NCBI GenBank assembly: GCA_902800395.1
Contig: CADCEC010000004.1
Span: forward strand, 256,381-320,380
Source: an uncultured Bacteroidota bacterium
GTDB lineage: Bacteria; Bacteroidota; Bacteroidia; Bacteroidales; P3
Reading direction: 5' to 3'
Length of the DNA stretch: 64,000 nt
The notes beneath the pieces are model-generated. The model was not told the DNA's origin and ran no database searches. It was given only the letters and a program-made list of their open reading frames with translations. How positions within the stretch are numbered: the stretch's first letter is position 1; every line of letters begins with the position of its first letter. Position numbers and translations under genes: made by a program. Below, piece by piece: positions 42,008 to 51,502 of the stretch.

Positions 42008-42706
42008 ATGAAAGTCGAAGTCTCACTCTCTCCTGCCCTCTATCCCTACCGTACCCTCATTGGCCACCATGCGACGGTGGCGATTGACGTCTTACGTGCC
42101 ACTACCGCTGTCTGTGCAGCCTTCCAAGCGGGCTGCAGGGAAGTGGTGCCGCTGGATACGTTGGAAGGATTGGAGCCTTATCGTGCACAGGGTTATGCTG
42201 TCGCTGCCGAGCGTGGCGGCAAGAAACTGCCTGGCTCCGACTATGGAAACTCGCCTACGGAATACATGAGCAAGGATATGAGCGGTATCCGTCTGGCCTA
42301 CAGCACCACCAACGGCACCGTCTCCATCCTTCGTGCTTCCGATGCCGAGTTGACGTTGGTAGGGGCTTTCGCCAATATCGATGCGCTGTGCGAGCGTCTC
42401 CTACGCGAGAATAGAGATGTTGTCCTCCTCTGTTCCGGCTGGCAAAACGACTTCTGTCTCGAGGATACCCTCGTCGCCGGTGCCATCATTCATCGACTGG
42501 GTGGAGTCCACGGCGACGCAGCAGCTATGTCTTTGGCAATGTGGCTGCAAGCCAAGTCCGACCCCTATGCCTACTGCCAGAACGCCACTCATGTGCACCG
42601 TCTCCAGGCTTTTGGCCCTCAGGCCCAGGCCGATATTGAGTTTGCTTTTAAGATGAATACCTGCCCCGTGGTACCTGTTTTAAAGAAAGGAATCCTCATG
42701 TTATGA
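42008..42706 (+). CDS. comB: 2-phosphosulfolactate phosphatase family protein
   Basis: 232 residues. A longer frame opens at 41780 inside the preceding gene, but ATG 42008 starts the family sequence (VEVSLSPALYP). ComB motifs: VAIDVLRATTAVCAAFQAG, AERGGKKLPGSDYGNSP, YSTTNGT, CSGWQNDFCLEDTLVAG. The founding enzyme acts in archaeal coenzyme M synthesis. Bacterial members have uncertain roles, possibly sulfonate or phosphate-ester metabolism. The start is 1 base after the DUF799 stop and the end overlaps the PAP2 gene by 4 bases. Confidence 0.9.
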   Translation: MKVEVSLSPALYPYRTLIGHHATVAIDVLRATTAVCAAFQAGCREVVPLDTLEGLEPYRAQGYAVAAERGGKKLPGSDYGNSPTEYMSKDMSGIRLAYSTTNGTVSILRASDAELTLVGAFANIDALCERLLRENRDVVLLCSGWQNDFCLEDTLVAGAIIHRLGGVHGDAAAMSLAMWLQAKSDPYAYCQNATHVHRLQAFGPQAQADIEFAFKMNTCPVVPVLKKGILML

Positions 42707-43344
42707 AGAGAATTGGACTCATACTCCTGCTCTTCGTCTTTCTCCTGCCCGTCCGCGCACAGGACACCGCAGGCATTACCCCGCCTGCAAGTCTCTGTGA
42801 GAATATCATGTTGACCGCCACCTCTACAGGCCTTCTCGGACTTGGATTTCTCGCTGCCTATCAACCCGAAGTCAACAGTTGGGCGGTAGCTTTACGCGAC
42901 GAAGTGATGTATTACAACCCTACGAAACTCACTTTTGACAACTACCTGCAATACGTTCCCGCCGTCGCCCCTGCGGTCTTCCATCTCTGTGGCTTCGAAG
43001 GGGTACACGACTTCAAGAAACTTCTCCTCCTCGAGGGATGCAGCTACCTGCTGGGTTCCGGGTGGCTCAACGCCTTTAAGTATGGCTTCGCCAAGGAGCG
43101 TCCCGATTCATCGAAGCAGAACAGTTTTCCCTCTGGACACACCTTCACCGCTTTCGTCGGTGCCGAGATTATCCGCCGCGAATACGGAAAGGAGTATCCG
43201 TGGCTTGCCGTCGCGGCCTACTCTGTGGCCACACTTGTGGGGGTGATGCGCGTCTACAACAACCGCCACTGGGCCGGCGATGTCCTCGCCGGCGCAGGGC
43301 TTGGAATCTTAAGTACAACCCTCGTATATTGGGTCCTTGATTAA
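42703..43344 (+). CDS. PAP2-family membrane phosphatase
   Basis: 213 residues with a signal-like N-terminus (LILLLFVFLLPVRAQ). The three PAP2 motifs are KYGFAKERPD, the FPSGHTFTA centre and RVYNNRHWAGDV. Members dephosphorylate lipid phosphates such as undecaprenyl diphosphate or phosphatidate at the periplasmic face. The substrate here is not known. Start overlaps comB (ATGA), so they are coupled. Confidence 0.92.
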   Translation: MKRIGLILLLFVFLLPVRAQDTAGITPPASLCENIMLTATSTGLLGLGFLAAYQPEVNSWAVALRDEVMYYNPTKLTFDNYLQYVPAVAPAVFHLCGFEGVHDFKKLLLLEGCSYLLGSGWLNAFKYGFAKERPDSSKQNSFPSGHTFTAFVGAEIIRREYGKEYPWLAVAAYSVATLVGVMRVYNNRHWAGDVLAGAGLGILSTTLVYWVLD

Positions 43345-43367
43345 TTGAAAATTGAAATTTTAGAGAT

Positions 43368-45056
43368 ATGAAATTATTTAGCAATGTTAAAGGCGACCTC
43401 TTCGGTGGTGTTACCGCCGGTATCGTCGCGCTGCCTTTGGCACTGGCCTTCGGCATTCAGGCGTTCAGCGCTGTTCCCGATGGAGCCTCCATGGGTGCTT
43501 ATGTCGGCCTCACGGGAGCCATGCTCCTCGGCTTCTTTGCCGCCCTCTTCGGTGGCACTCACAGCCAGATTTCCGGCCCCACCGGTCCCATGACTGTCAT
43601 TACCGCTACGCTGGTCTCCGGAGCTTGGGCCTCTTCGGGCGGCTCCCTCTCAGAGGTCTTCATCTCGATGGCCCTCGCTGCCATCTTCTGCGGCCTCTTC
43701 CAGATTCTCTTCGGCATCATCAAGATTGGCAAGTATGTGCGTTACATCCCTTATCCCGTCCTTAGTGGCTTCATGAGTGGTATCGGCGTCATCATTATCT
43801 TGCAGCAGCTCTACCCCTTGGTGGGTGGCAGTGGTAGCGGCTCGATGGTGGATCAGCTTGCCGGACTCCCTGATGCCTTTGGCTCCACCAACCTCACAGC
43901 ACTCCTTCTCGGCATTGGCACCGTGGTCATTATCTATCTCTTTCCATTGATTACCAAGAAGGTACCATCGACCCTTGTGGCCCTTATTGTGATGACTGTC
44001 ATTTCACTCTTCCTCCCCAAGGGCACCTTTTCTGTCATCGGTGAGATTCCTGCGGGTCTCCCCGTACCTTTCTTTGCCAACGAGCATGTGTCTCTCGAGG
44101 GACTCAATTGGGGCACCATTCTCATTGCCGCTATTATTCCTGGCCTCACCCTTGCGGGTCTTGGTTCCATCGACACGTTGCTCACCTCTGTAGTGGCCGA
44201 TAATATCACCAAGACCAAGCACAACTCCAATCAGGAGCTTATCGGACAGGGCATCGGCAATGCCGTAGCTGGACTTTTCTGTGGCCTCCCTGGCGCCGGC
44301 GCCACCATGCGTACCGTCGTCAATGTCAAGAGTGGCGGCCGCACTCAGCTCTCTGGCATGACCCATGCCATCCTTTTGTTGGCCATCATGTTAGGTCTCG
44401 GTAGTGTGGTGCAGTATGTGCCGCTGTCGGTCCTCGCTGGTATTCTTCTCACTGTAGGTTGGGGTATCATCGACTTCAAGGGCTTCAAGGACCTCGTGAA
44501 GATTCCTCGCGCCGACGCCGTGGTGCTTATCGTAGTGTTCCTTGTCACCGTCTTTGTCGATCTCCTCACCGCCGTGGGTATCGGCATGGTCATCGCCTGC
44601 GTGCTCTTCATGAAACGTGCTTCCGACCTCGTGGAGGGAGGATACAGCAGTCAGGAACTCACCAACTTCGACAAGGAGAGCCCATGGGATGACGAGCACG
44701 GCATGCCCGACACGGTGGCGCACAAAATCTATGTACAGCGTCTCAACGGTCCCATCTTCTTCGGTACTATCAACAAGTTCAAAGAGGTGATGCAGACCGT
44801 CCCGGCCGATGCCAAGATTGTCATCATCCGTATGCGGCTGGTTTCCTTTATGGACCAAAGCGGACTCTACGCCATGGAGGAAGCTATCAAGGACCTCCAG
44901 AGCCGTGGTGCCCAGGTGCTTATGACCATCATACAGCCTCAGCCTATGTACATGCTTAAGAACATGAAACTTATCCCCGAAGTCGTTCCCGAGGACCATA
45001 CCTTCCCCACATTCGAGGCTTGTACTGAATATCTTAGAAATCAATTAAATAAATAA
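43368..45056 (+). CDS. SulP-family anion transporter with STAS domain
   Basis: 562 residues. An about 10-14 segment membrane domain of the SLC26/SulP type (AGIVALPLALAFGIQAFS, ISGPTGPMTVI, GAGATMRTVVNVKSGGRTQLSGM), then a cytosolic STAS domain from about 440 (YVQRLNGPIFFGT, MRLVSFMDQSGLYAME). It transports sulfate, bicarbonate or another anion; the exact ion cannot be deduced. A 7-bp ATTGAAA tract precedes the start. Confidence 0.93.
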   Translation: MKLFSNVKGDLFGGVTAGIVALPLALAFGIQAFSAVPDGASMGAYVGLTGAMLLGFFAALFGGTHSQISGPTGPMTVITATLVSGAWASSGGSLSEVFISMALAAIFCGLFQILFGIIKIGKYVRYIPYPVLSGFMSGIGVIIILQQLYPLVGGSGSGSMVDQLAGLPDAFGSTNLTALLLGIGTVVIIYLFPLITKKVPSTLVALIVMTVISLFLPKGTFSVIGEIPAGLPVPFFANEHVSLEGLNWGTILIAAIIPGLTLAGLGSIDTLLTSVVADNITKTKHNSNQELIGQGIGNAVAGLFCGLPGAGATMRTVVNVKSGGRTQLSGMTHAILLLAIMLGLGSVVQYVPLSVLAGILLTVGWGIIDFKGFKDLVKIPRADAVVLIVVFLVTVFVDLLTAVGIGMVIACVLFMKRASDLVEGGYSSQELTNFDKESPWDDEHGMPDTVAHKIYVQRLNGPIFFGTINKFKEVMQTVPADAKIVIIRMRLVSFMDQSGLYAMEEAIKDLQSRGAQVLMTIIQPQPMYMLKNMKLIPEVVPEDHTFPTFEACTEYLRNQLNK

Positions 45057-45069
45057 AAATACTAAAATT

Positions 45070-45780
45070 ATGGGTCGCGCATTTGAATACCGTAAAGCAA
45101 GAAAACTGAAACGTTGGGGCCATATGGCCCGTACCTTCACCAAAATTGGTAAAGAAATCGAACTCGCCGTCCTCGCCGGCGGTCCCGATCCCTCGAGCAA
45201 CCTCCGCCTGCGTCTGCTCATGCAGACCGCCAAGAGCGAGTCAATGCCCAAGGAGAACGTCGAACGTGCTATCAAGCGTGCCACTGAGAAGGACAAGTCA
45301 GCCTACAAGGAGGTCGTCTACGACGGCAAAGGTCCTCACGGTGTTGCCGTAGTCGTCGAGACCGCCACCGACAATCCTACCCGCACTGTCGCCAATCTCC
45401 GTGCTGCCTTCGTCCGTGGTAAGGGCGAGCTCGGCACCATGGGTATGAATGACTTCCTCTTCGAGCGCAAGTGCTCCTTCGTCGTCGCTTGGCGCGATGA
45501 CATCGATATGGACGAGCTCGAGCTTGAACTCATCGACTGCGATATCGACGAGGTCTTTCGTGATGAGGATGAAATCCTTATCTACGCTGACTTCGCCAAC
45601 TATGGTCCCATATCCAAGTTCCTTGAAGACAAAGGTCTTGAAATTAAGTCCTTCAAATTCGAGCGCATCCCTCTTACCACACGAGAACTCTCCGAAGAGG
45701 AGCAGGAGGAGGTCAACGGTCTCCTCGAGCGTCTCGAGAACGACGACGATGTTGTGAACGTATTCCATAATATGGCATAA
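45070..45780 (+). CDS. yebC: YebC/PmpR family protein
   Basis: 236 residues, full length: GRAFEYRKARKLKRWGHMARTF opening, NVERAIKRA, GPHGVAVVVETATDNPTRTVANLR and the GLEIKSFKFERIP C-terminal domain. The family includes DNA-binding regulators and, as shown for some members, factors that help ribosomes through polyproline stretches. It starts 13 bases after SulP. Confidence 0.95.
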   Translation: MGRAFEYRKARKLKRWGHMARTFTKIGKEIELAVLAGGPDPSSNLRLRLLMQTAKSESMPKENVERAIKRATEKDKSAYKEVVYDGKGPHGVAVVVETATDNPTRTVANLRAAFVRGKGELGTMGMNDFLFERKCSFVVAWRDDIDMDELELELIDCDIDEVFRDEDEILIYADFANYGPISKFLEDKGLEIKSFKFERIPLTTRELSEEEQEEVNGLLERLENDDDVVNVFHNMA

Positions 45781-45878
45781 GATTTTTTTTATGCTGTAAA
45801 AGTAATATCTGTAGGGATTTGCGTGTGGCTGTGAAAATATTTTTTTCACATTGTTGTTTTTATTTCGCAAAAAATTCG

Positions 45879-45886
45879 TATCTTTG
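45879..45886 (+). promoter_or_regulatory. TAnnTTTG promoter box upstream of the 45933 gene
   Basis: TATCTTTG, with a TTG 22 bases upstream as possible -33 element; about 45 bases before the start codon. Confidence 0.75.
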
Positions 45887-45932
45887 CATTCGATTTAGTT
45901 ATTGTAAATAATAATAAGAATAAGATAAAAAC

Positions 45933-46679
45933 ATGAAAGTCAGAACAATTATCCAGATCGTGCTCGCCGTTGTTATCATCGGCCTGGGCTTCCTGCTGTT
46001 CAAAAACTTTAAGAAGGACATCGACTTCGATAACGAATACACTGCCCGCCGCAACGCCTGCGCTGAGAAGCTGAAGGTGATTCGTACCCTCGAAGAGGCT
46101 TATAAACAGACCTATGGTGTCTACTGTGGCAACTTCGACACCCTCATCAACCGCCTCATGAATGAGGATAGTTTGTTGGTGAACAAGGAAGAGTATGACG
46201 AAGAGGCCATCGCTAAGGCTGGTATTACTGTCCACGATGTGCAGAATATGGCCTCCGACGAGGCTCGCACCAAAGGCTTTATCGTCGAGCGTCGCGGCTA
46301 TGTCAACCCCATCGAAGAATTCCGCAAGAAGAAGGATAACAAGGACTTTGTTATTAGAGACCCCAAGAGCGGTGTGGATCGTCAGATTACCGACGATGAG
46401 ATTCGGAATATCCGTTATGTGCCTGGTTTTGGCAAGGATAAGGAATTCAAGCTTGTGGCCAAGCAGAACGAGGGCGTGTGGGTCTTCATGGCTTGGATTG
46501 ACTTCGAGGATCTCTATGTGGGTGACAGGATTGACCCCGTGCTGCTGAAGAACAAGATTGCCGCCATCAACGAGAAGTCGAAGAAACTTCTTGATCAGAA
46601 CCCCGATGCCGACCCCATCTACACCAGTTGGCGTGTGGGTGACACCCTGAAACCTGAAACGAGAGGTAACTTTGAATAA
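45933..46679 (+). CDS. Membrane-anchored uncharacterised protein
   Basis: 248 residues with one N-terminal membrane segment (IIQIVLAVVIIGLGFLLF) and a soluble part beginning FDNEYTARRNACAEKLKVIRTLEEAYKQTYGVYCGNFDTLI. This N-terminus recalls pseudopilin-like or Bacteroidetes-specific proteins found before DUF3822 and rsmD. The rest is charged with no known domain. First gene of the group 45933-48092. Function unknown. Confidence 0.75.
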   Translation: MKVRTIIQIVLAVVIIGLGFLLFKNFKKDIDFDNEYTARRNACAEKLKVIRTLEEAYKQTYGVYCGNFDTLINRLMNEDSLLVNKEEYDEEAIAKAGITVHDVQNMASDEARTKGFIVERRGYVNPIEEFRKKKDNKDFVIRDPKSGVDRQITDDEIRNIRYVPGFGKDKEFKLVAKQNEGVWVFMAWIDFEDLYVGDRIDPVLLKNKIAAINEKSKKLLDQNPDADPIYTSWRVGDTLKPETRGNFE

Positions 46680-46690
46680 ACCAAAACCCT

Positions 46691-47506
46691 ATGTATCGTA
46701 GCAAATCATTGATTGTCACCAACAGTGCGTTTGCTCCGGGAGAAAAAAGATTATCCATTTGCCTTCGGCCAAATGGATTTTCTTTTTCGGAGTTGACAGC
46801 CTCCGGTGTGCTGTTGACCTTCGGCGAGGCCGAGGGGGAACACTCCAAGGCGATGACGGGCGTGATGGCTGACGTGAAGGCGTTCTTTAACAGCGTGGGC
46901 ATCCGTCCGCTGGGTTACGGTGGCATGCAACTGGTGGTACTCAGCGACGAGAGCGTTTGGGTGCCCGACGAGCTCTATTCCGCCACCTCGAATCGTCACT
47001 ACTTAAAGTTGGTGGGTGGCAAAGCGCTGACGGCGCTGACGGCACCTTGTGGCTCGTTGGCTTCCACGGCGGTGTTCGCCGCCGACGAGTCACTGACGAT
47101 GGCCTTCAAAGTGGCTTTCCCCGGTATGAAGGTGATAAACCAGCATGTGCGGTTGGCTTCCATGGGTCTCGAGAAGCGTAGCGCGGCGCATCCCGTCCTG
47201 CTCACCTATTGGCGCGACCACATGATTGACTATGCCGCCTACCGCGACGGACGTTATATCTTCGGCAACACCATCCCATACGCTGACGACAACGAGGCTC
47301 TATTCCACACCGTAGAGGTGATGAAGAGTTATGGCCTTGAGAATGCTGGCACCGAACTGCTGATGTGCGGCGATGTGGATCGCGAGCGCTTCTCCCTGCT
47401 GCGTCCCTATTTCCCGTCGGTATCGCTCTACACGGGCGCGCACACTTCCTACCTCAACCCCGAATTCAAGACCCTACACACTTACCGTAATGCTCTGATA
47501 TTATAA
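46691..47506 (+). CDS. DUF3822 family protein
   Basis: 271 residues. It has the ASKHA/actin-like layout of DUF3822, a Bacteroidetes-restricted family that commonly precedes rsmD (LSICLRPNGFSFSEL near the N-terminus; LLMCGDVDRERFSLLRPYF near the end). A hairpin lies in its early codons (ATCCATTTG 46753-46761 with CAAATGGAT 46770-46778). Biochemical role not known. The following spacer is an 8-bp GGAGATAA tract (47514-47547). Confidence 0.82.
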   Translation: MYRSKSLIVTNSAFAPGEKRLSICLRPNGFSFSELTASGVLLTFGEAEGEHSKAMTGVMADVKAFFNSVGIRPLGYGGMQLVVLSDESVWVPDELYSATSNRHYLKLVGGKALTALTAPCGSLASTAVFAADESLTMAFKVAFPGMKVINQHVRLASMGLEKRSAAHPVLLTYWRDHMIDYAAYRDGRYIFGNTIPYADDNEALFHTVEVMKSYGLENAGTELLMCGDVDRERFSLLRPYFPSVSLYTGAHTSYLNPEFKTLHTYRNALIL

Positions 47507-47549
47507 TTATAAAGGAGATAAGGAGCCTGGAGATAAGGAGATAAGACAA

Positions 47550-48092
47550 ATGCGAATTATAGCAGGAACACTCAAGGGACGTCGTCTGAACCCGCCGGCA
47601 AATCTACCGGTGAGGCCGACGACCGATATGGCTCGCGAGGGACTCTTCAATATCCTCAACAACTATGTCGACTTCGACGAGTGTACGGTGATGGACCTCT
47701 TCGCCGGTACCGGCGCTATGTCGGTGGAGTTTATCTCTCGTGGCGTGCGCGAGGTGACGGCGGTGGATATCAACAACGCCTGCACCGACTATATCAAGTC
47801 GGAAGCGCAGCGGTTGGAATTGAATAATCTCCGAGTGGTGCGGGCCGATGTGTTCGACCTGCTGAAGCGTGCCAACCGCAAGTTCGATATCGTCTTTGCC
47901 GACCCGCCCTACGCCATAGAAGGGTTGGAGACATTGCCCGGCCTGGTCTTCGATCGTCAGGTGCTTACCGATGACGGCATCTTCATCCTCGAGCATCCGC
48001 GCGAGTATAGTTTCGAGGAGCATCCCCACTTCTGGCAGCACCGCAACTACGGCAAAGTCAACTTTACGTTTTTCGCAATGCAACTAGATTAA
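47550..48092 (+). CDS. rsmD: 16S rRNA (guanine(966)-N(2))-methyltransferase
   Basis: 180 residues: RIIAGTLKGRRLNPPANLPVRPTTDMAREGLFNIL opening typical of RsmD, SAM loop MDLFAGTGAMSVEFISRG, acidic AVDINN, and catalytic FADPPYAI. It methylates G966 of 16S rRNA during 30S assembly. In the expected DUF3822-rsmD order. Confidence 0.95.
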   Translation: MRIIAGTLKGRRLNPPANLPVRPTTDMAREGLFNILNNYVDFDECTVMDLFAGTGAMSVEFISRGVREVTAVDINNACTDYIKSEAQRLELNNLRVVRADVFDLLKRANRKFDIVFADPPYAIEGLETLPGLVFDRQVLTDDGIFILEHPREYSFEEHPHFWQHRNYGKVNFTFFAMQLD

Positions 48093-48093
48093 A

Positions 48094-48238
48094 GTTAAGA
48101 ATATGGAAGTTAAAGAAGTTATAGAAGTTAAAGAAGTTAAAGACAAATGTGCAAGACGATGCTATTGTCTTTAACTCCTAGCGAGCGAAGCGAGCGATAA
48201 CTTCTTTTATTCTTTAACTCCCTAACCTCCAAAAACAG
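48094..48238. repeat. 9-bp tandem tract with inverted partner between rsmD and purC
   Basis: GAAGTTAAA units (48109-48145), then inverted GTCTTTAACT (48167-48176) and AACTTCTTTTATTCTTTAACTCC (in part). AGTTAAAGAC pairs with GTCTTTAACT. A GCGAGCGAAGCGAGCG run lies at 48181-48196. Confidence 0.8.
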
Positions 48239-48243
48239 TATAT

Positions 48244-49191
48244 ATGAACGCAATCGTAAAAACCAACTTCAATTTCCCGAAGCAGAAAAGCCTCTATGTG
48301 GGCAAAGTGCGCGATGTCTACAACATCGACGACAAGTATATGGCGATGGTGGTGAGCGACCGCATCTCCGCCTTTGATGTCGTTCTCCCCAAGGGCATCC
48401 CCTACAAGGGTCAGGTGCTCAACCAGATTGCTGCCAAGTTCCTCGACGCCACCGCCGACATCCTGCCCAACTGGAAGCTCGCCACTCCCGATCCCATGGT
48501 CACCGTGGGACTCAAGTGCGAAGGGTTCCGCGTGGAGATGATTGTTCGCGGCTACCTCGCCGGCAGCGCCTGGCGCGAGTATAAGGCCGGTGCCCGCACC
48601 CTCTGCGGCGTGCCGCTGCCCGAAGGTATGGTCGAGAACCAGAAGTTCCCGACCCCCATCGTCACCCCCACCACCAAGGCCGACGAAGGTCACGACGAGA
48701 ACATCAGCCGTGAGGAGATTATCCGCACGGGCCTCGTCAGCAAGGAAGACTACGACCAGCTGGAGTGTTACGCCCTGCAGCTCTTCCAGCGTGGTACCGA
48801 GATGGCCGCCCAGAAGGGCCTCATCCTGGTGGACACCAAGTACGAGTTCGGCAAACGCGACGGCAAGATCTACCTCATCGACGAGATTCACACTCCCGAC
48901 AGCAGCCGTTATTTCTATGCCGAGGGCTATGAGGAGCGTCTGAAGAAAGGCGAGCACCAGCGTCAGCTCAGCAAGGAGTTCGTCCGCGAGTGGCTCATGG
49001 ACAACGGCTTCCAGGGTAAGGAAGGCCAGCAGGTGCCCGAAATGACCGACGAGATCGTCAACAGCATCTCCGACCGCTACATCGAGCTTTACGAGCACAT
49101 CACGGGAGAAAAGTTCCAGAAAGCCGACGACTGCGCCGATGTCGCTGCCCGCATCGAGAAGAACGTCTCCGACTACTTGAAGACGCTCTGA
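48244..49191 (+). CDS. purC: Phosphoribosylaminoimidazole-succinocarboxamide synthase
   Basis: 315 residues, the longer (yeast/Bacteroidetes-type) SAICAR synthase. [46 protein letters not shown], and [31 protein letters not shown] mark the ATP and CAIR/aspartate sites. Step of purine synthesis. Its last base is shared with the CYTH gene start (coupled). Confidence 0.96.
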   Translation: MNAIVKTNFNFPKQKSLYVGKVRDVYNIDDKYMAMVVSDRISAFDVVLPKGIPYKGQVLNQIAAKFLDATADILPNWKLATPDPMVTVGLKCEGFRVEMIVRGYLAGSAWREYKAGARTLCGVPLPEGMVENQKFPTPIVTPTTKADEGHDENISREEIIRTGLVSKEDYDQLECYALQLFQRGTEMAAQKGLILVDTKYEFGKRDGKIYLIDEIHTPDSSRYFYAEGYEERLKKGEHQRQLSKEFVREWLMDNGFQGKEGQQVPEMTDEIVNSISDRYIELYEHITGEKFQKADDCADVAARIEKNVSDYLKTL

Positions 49192-49676
49192 TGGAAATAG
49201 AGCGCAAATATCTTGTGCGGGAACTGCCATCGGACCTCGATGGTTATCCCCACGTCGAGATAGAGCAATGTTACCTATGCACATCGCCCACCGTGCGCAT
49301 CCGCCGGATGGGCGATGTGTATATCTTGACTGTCAAAGAGAAAGTAATAAGTGGAAAGCGGAAAGTGGAAAGTGGAAAGCCTGAGGCAATTGTGAATCGC
49401 GAGGAGGAGTTCGCCCTCAGTGCCGAAGCTTATGAACGTCTGAAGGCAAAATGCGAAGGACGTCCGGTGCTGAAGACCCGCTACAAGATTCCGCTGGAGG
49501 GTGGCCTCACAGCCGAACTTGATATCTTCCACGACGCCCATGAAGGCCTGCGCCTTGTCGAGGTGGAATTCCCCGACACCGCCGTCTCCAACACCTTCAC
49601 GCCCCCCGCCTGGTTCGGCGAGGATGTCTCCTCCGACCGCCGCTACCGTAACAGCTGGCTGGCATTCAACGAGTAA
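49191..49676 (+). CDS. CYTH-domain phosphatase-like protein
   Basis: 161 residues. The ExExK signature is E2, E4, K6 (MEIERKYLV); later RIRRMGDVYILTVK, LKTRYKI and LELDIF/VEVEF strands (tunnel fold) follow. Members hydrolyse inorganic triphosphate or make cAMP; this small form is usually a triphosphatase. A GGAAAGT tract (49351-49380) is in frame and adds SGKRKVESGKPE to a loop after the first strands. Overlaps purC by one base. Confidence 0.88.
   Translation: MEIERKYLVRELPSDLDGYPHVEIEQCYLCTSPTVRIRRMGDVYILTVKEKVISGKRKVESGKPEAIVNREEEFALSAEAYERLKAKCEGRPVLKTRYKIPLEGGLTAELDIFHDAHEGLRLVEVEFPDTAVSNTFTPPAWFGEDVSSDRRYRNSWLAFNE
49351..49380 (+). repeat. 7-bp GGAAAGT tract inside the CYTH gene
   Basis: About four GGAAAGT/GGAAAGC units in frame, in the loop between K-E-K and REEEF strands. 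Confidence 0.85.
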
Positions 49677-49683
49677 AATAAAA

Positions 49684-49715
49684 CGAGCGTCCCGATTGGG
49701 ACGCTCGCTCTTTCT
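49684..49715. terminator. Bidirectional terminator between the CYTH and acyl-CoA dehydrogenase genes
   Basis: CGAGCGTCCC/GGGACGCTCG stem, loop GATT. The minus strand has a TTTTATTTTA tail, the plus strand CTCTTTCT; it serves two convergent genes. Confidence 0.9.
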
Positions 49716-49729
49716 GGTAAAAGGTCGAC

Positions 49730-51442
49730 TTACTCGGCGCGGAAGCTGGCGAGGTCGGCCTCGGTGAAGTGCATGATGTAGTAGGCCTTGGCGCAGACAT
49801 CTTCCTCGGTCATGCGGACGTAGACGTTGGCGCTCTTCTCGAAGAGTTCGGGGGCGCGGCTGGCGTCATCGATAATCAGGAGGCTCATGATGATCTCGCA
49901 GGTCATGTCGTACAGGCGGCGGGCCAGGAAGTCGTGGAGCTCCTGGCTGTTGGCGTCGTTGACGTATTTGACGGCTTGCTCATATAAATTGATGAGGGGC
50001 TCAATGCGGGCCTTCAATGCAGTGGCGGAACCGCTGCACACACTGTTGAGCATGTCGCGCATCACCTGCAGGTAGGTGCCGTTGGTGATGTAACGCACGG
50101 CGGCGACGACCTGCAGCTGGGTGGTACCTTCATAGATGCTGAAGATACGGGCGTCGCGGTAGAGTCGCTGGCTCTTGTATTCCATGATGAAGCCGGAGCC
50201 GCCGTGGATGCTGATGGCGTCGTAGGCGTTTTGGTTGGCATACTCGGAGTTCATACCCTTGGCGATGGGGGTGAAGGCGTCGGCTAGGCGGTTGTACATC
50301 TTCATCTCGGCGCGTTCCTCGGGAGTGAGCTTGCGGTCGCGCTGGATATCCTCGAGGCACTTGTAGAGGTCCACATATCGGGCGGTCTGGTAGAGCAGGC
50401 TGCGGCCGGCATCGAGCTTGGCTTTCATGCGGCTCAGCATGTCGTAGACAGCAGGGAACTTGATAATCTTCTCGCCGAATTGGGCACGTTCGCGGGCATA
50501 AGCGAGGCCTTCGTTGTAGGCTTCCTGGCTCAGGCCTACGCTCTGGGCGGCAATACCCAAACGGGCGCCGTTCATCAGGGCCATCACATATTTGATGAGG
50601 CCAAGTTTGCGGTCGCCGCAGAGTTCGGCCTTTGCGTTCTTGTAGGTGAGCTCGCAGGTGGGGCTGCCGTGGATACCGAGCTTGTGCTCGATGTGGCGCA
50701 CGTCGACGCCGCCGTTGCGCTTGTCGTAGATGAACATCGACAGGCCGCGGCCGTCCTTGGTGCCCTCCTCGCTGCGGGCGAGGACGAGGTGGATGTCACT
50801 GTCACCGTTGGTGATGAAGCGCTTCACGCCGTTGAGGCGCCAGCAGTTCTCCTTCTCATCGAAGGTGGCCTTGAGCATCACGCGCTGGAGGTCGGAGCCT
50901 GCGTCGGGCTCGGTGAGGTCCATACTCATGGTCTCGCCGGCGCAGATGCGCGGGATGTACTTTTGACGTTGTTCCTCGCTACCGAACTCATAGAGAGTGT
51001 CGATGCAGCTCTGCAGGCTCCAGATGTTCTGGAAGCCGGCGTCGGCGGCGGCCACCAGCTCGCTGGCCATCGAGAAGATGACGTTGGGGAGGTTCAATCC
51101 GCCGTAGCGGCGCGGCATGGAGACACCATAAAGACCGGCCTTGCGGGTCTGCTCAAGGTTCTCGAAGGTCTTCGAGGCATAAATCATGCGGTTGTTCTCC
51201 AGGTGCGGACCCTCGAGGTCTACGCTCTCGGAGTTGACGGCGAGGGTGTTGGCGGCCACGTCACCGGTGATTTCGAGCACGCGTTTGTAGTTCTCCATAG
51301 CGTCCTCGAAGTCCACGGGGGCGTAGTCGATGCCCTTCTGGGCGTCCTCGTAATTCTTTTCGCGAAGCTCGACCAGGCGCTTCATTTGCGGATGCTCCAG
51401 GTGGAACGCAATCTCAGGATGGTCGGTATAGTAATTAGCCAT
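49730..51442 (-). CDS. Acyl-CoA dehydrogenase family protein
   Basis: 570 residues. The N-terminal domain and the FAD middle domain (MSMDLTEPDAGSDLQ, RFITNGD) and the C-terminal four-helix domain with the catalytic base region YEGTTQLQV. A C-terminal extension (about 470-570) as in the larger ACAD forms. It lies downstream of etfB-etfA and should pass electrons to EtfAB. The substrate chain length is not readable; amino-acid or fatty-acid oxidation or crotonyl-CoA reduction are possible. A 21-bp repeat array separates it from etfA. Confidence 0.93.
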   Translation of the reverse strand: MANYYTDHPEIAFHLEHPQMKRLVELREKNYEDAQKGIDYAPVDFEDAMENYKRVLEITGDVAANTLAVNSESVDLEGPHLENNRMIYASKTFENLEQTRKAGLYGVSMPRRYGGLNLPNVIFSMASELVAAADAGFQNIWSLQSCIDTLYEFGSEEQRQKYIPRICAGETMSMDLTEPDAGSDLQRVMLKATFDEKENCWRLNGVKRFITNGDSDIHLVLARSEEGTKDGRGLSMFIYDKRNGGVDVRHIEHKLGIHGSPTCELTYKNAKAELCGDRKLGLIKYVMALMNGARLGIAAQSVGLSQEAYNEGLAYARERAQFGEKIIKFPAVYDMLSRMKAKLDAGRSLLYQTARYVDLYKCLEDIQRDRKLTPEERAEMKMYNRLADAFTPIAKGMNSEYANQNAYDAISIHGGSGFIMEYKSQRLYRDARIFSIYEGTTQLQVVAAVRYITNGTYLQVMRDMLNSVCSGSATALKARIEPLINLYEQAVKYVNDANSQELHDFLARRLYDMTCEIIMSLLIIDDASRAPELFEKSANVYVRMTEEDVCAKAYYIMHFTEADLASFRAE

Positions 51443-51502
51443 AATCTTAATGTTTTCTGTGTTTTATGTCGTTTTTCTCTCGGGGCTCGTTGGGGTGGCT
51501 CG

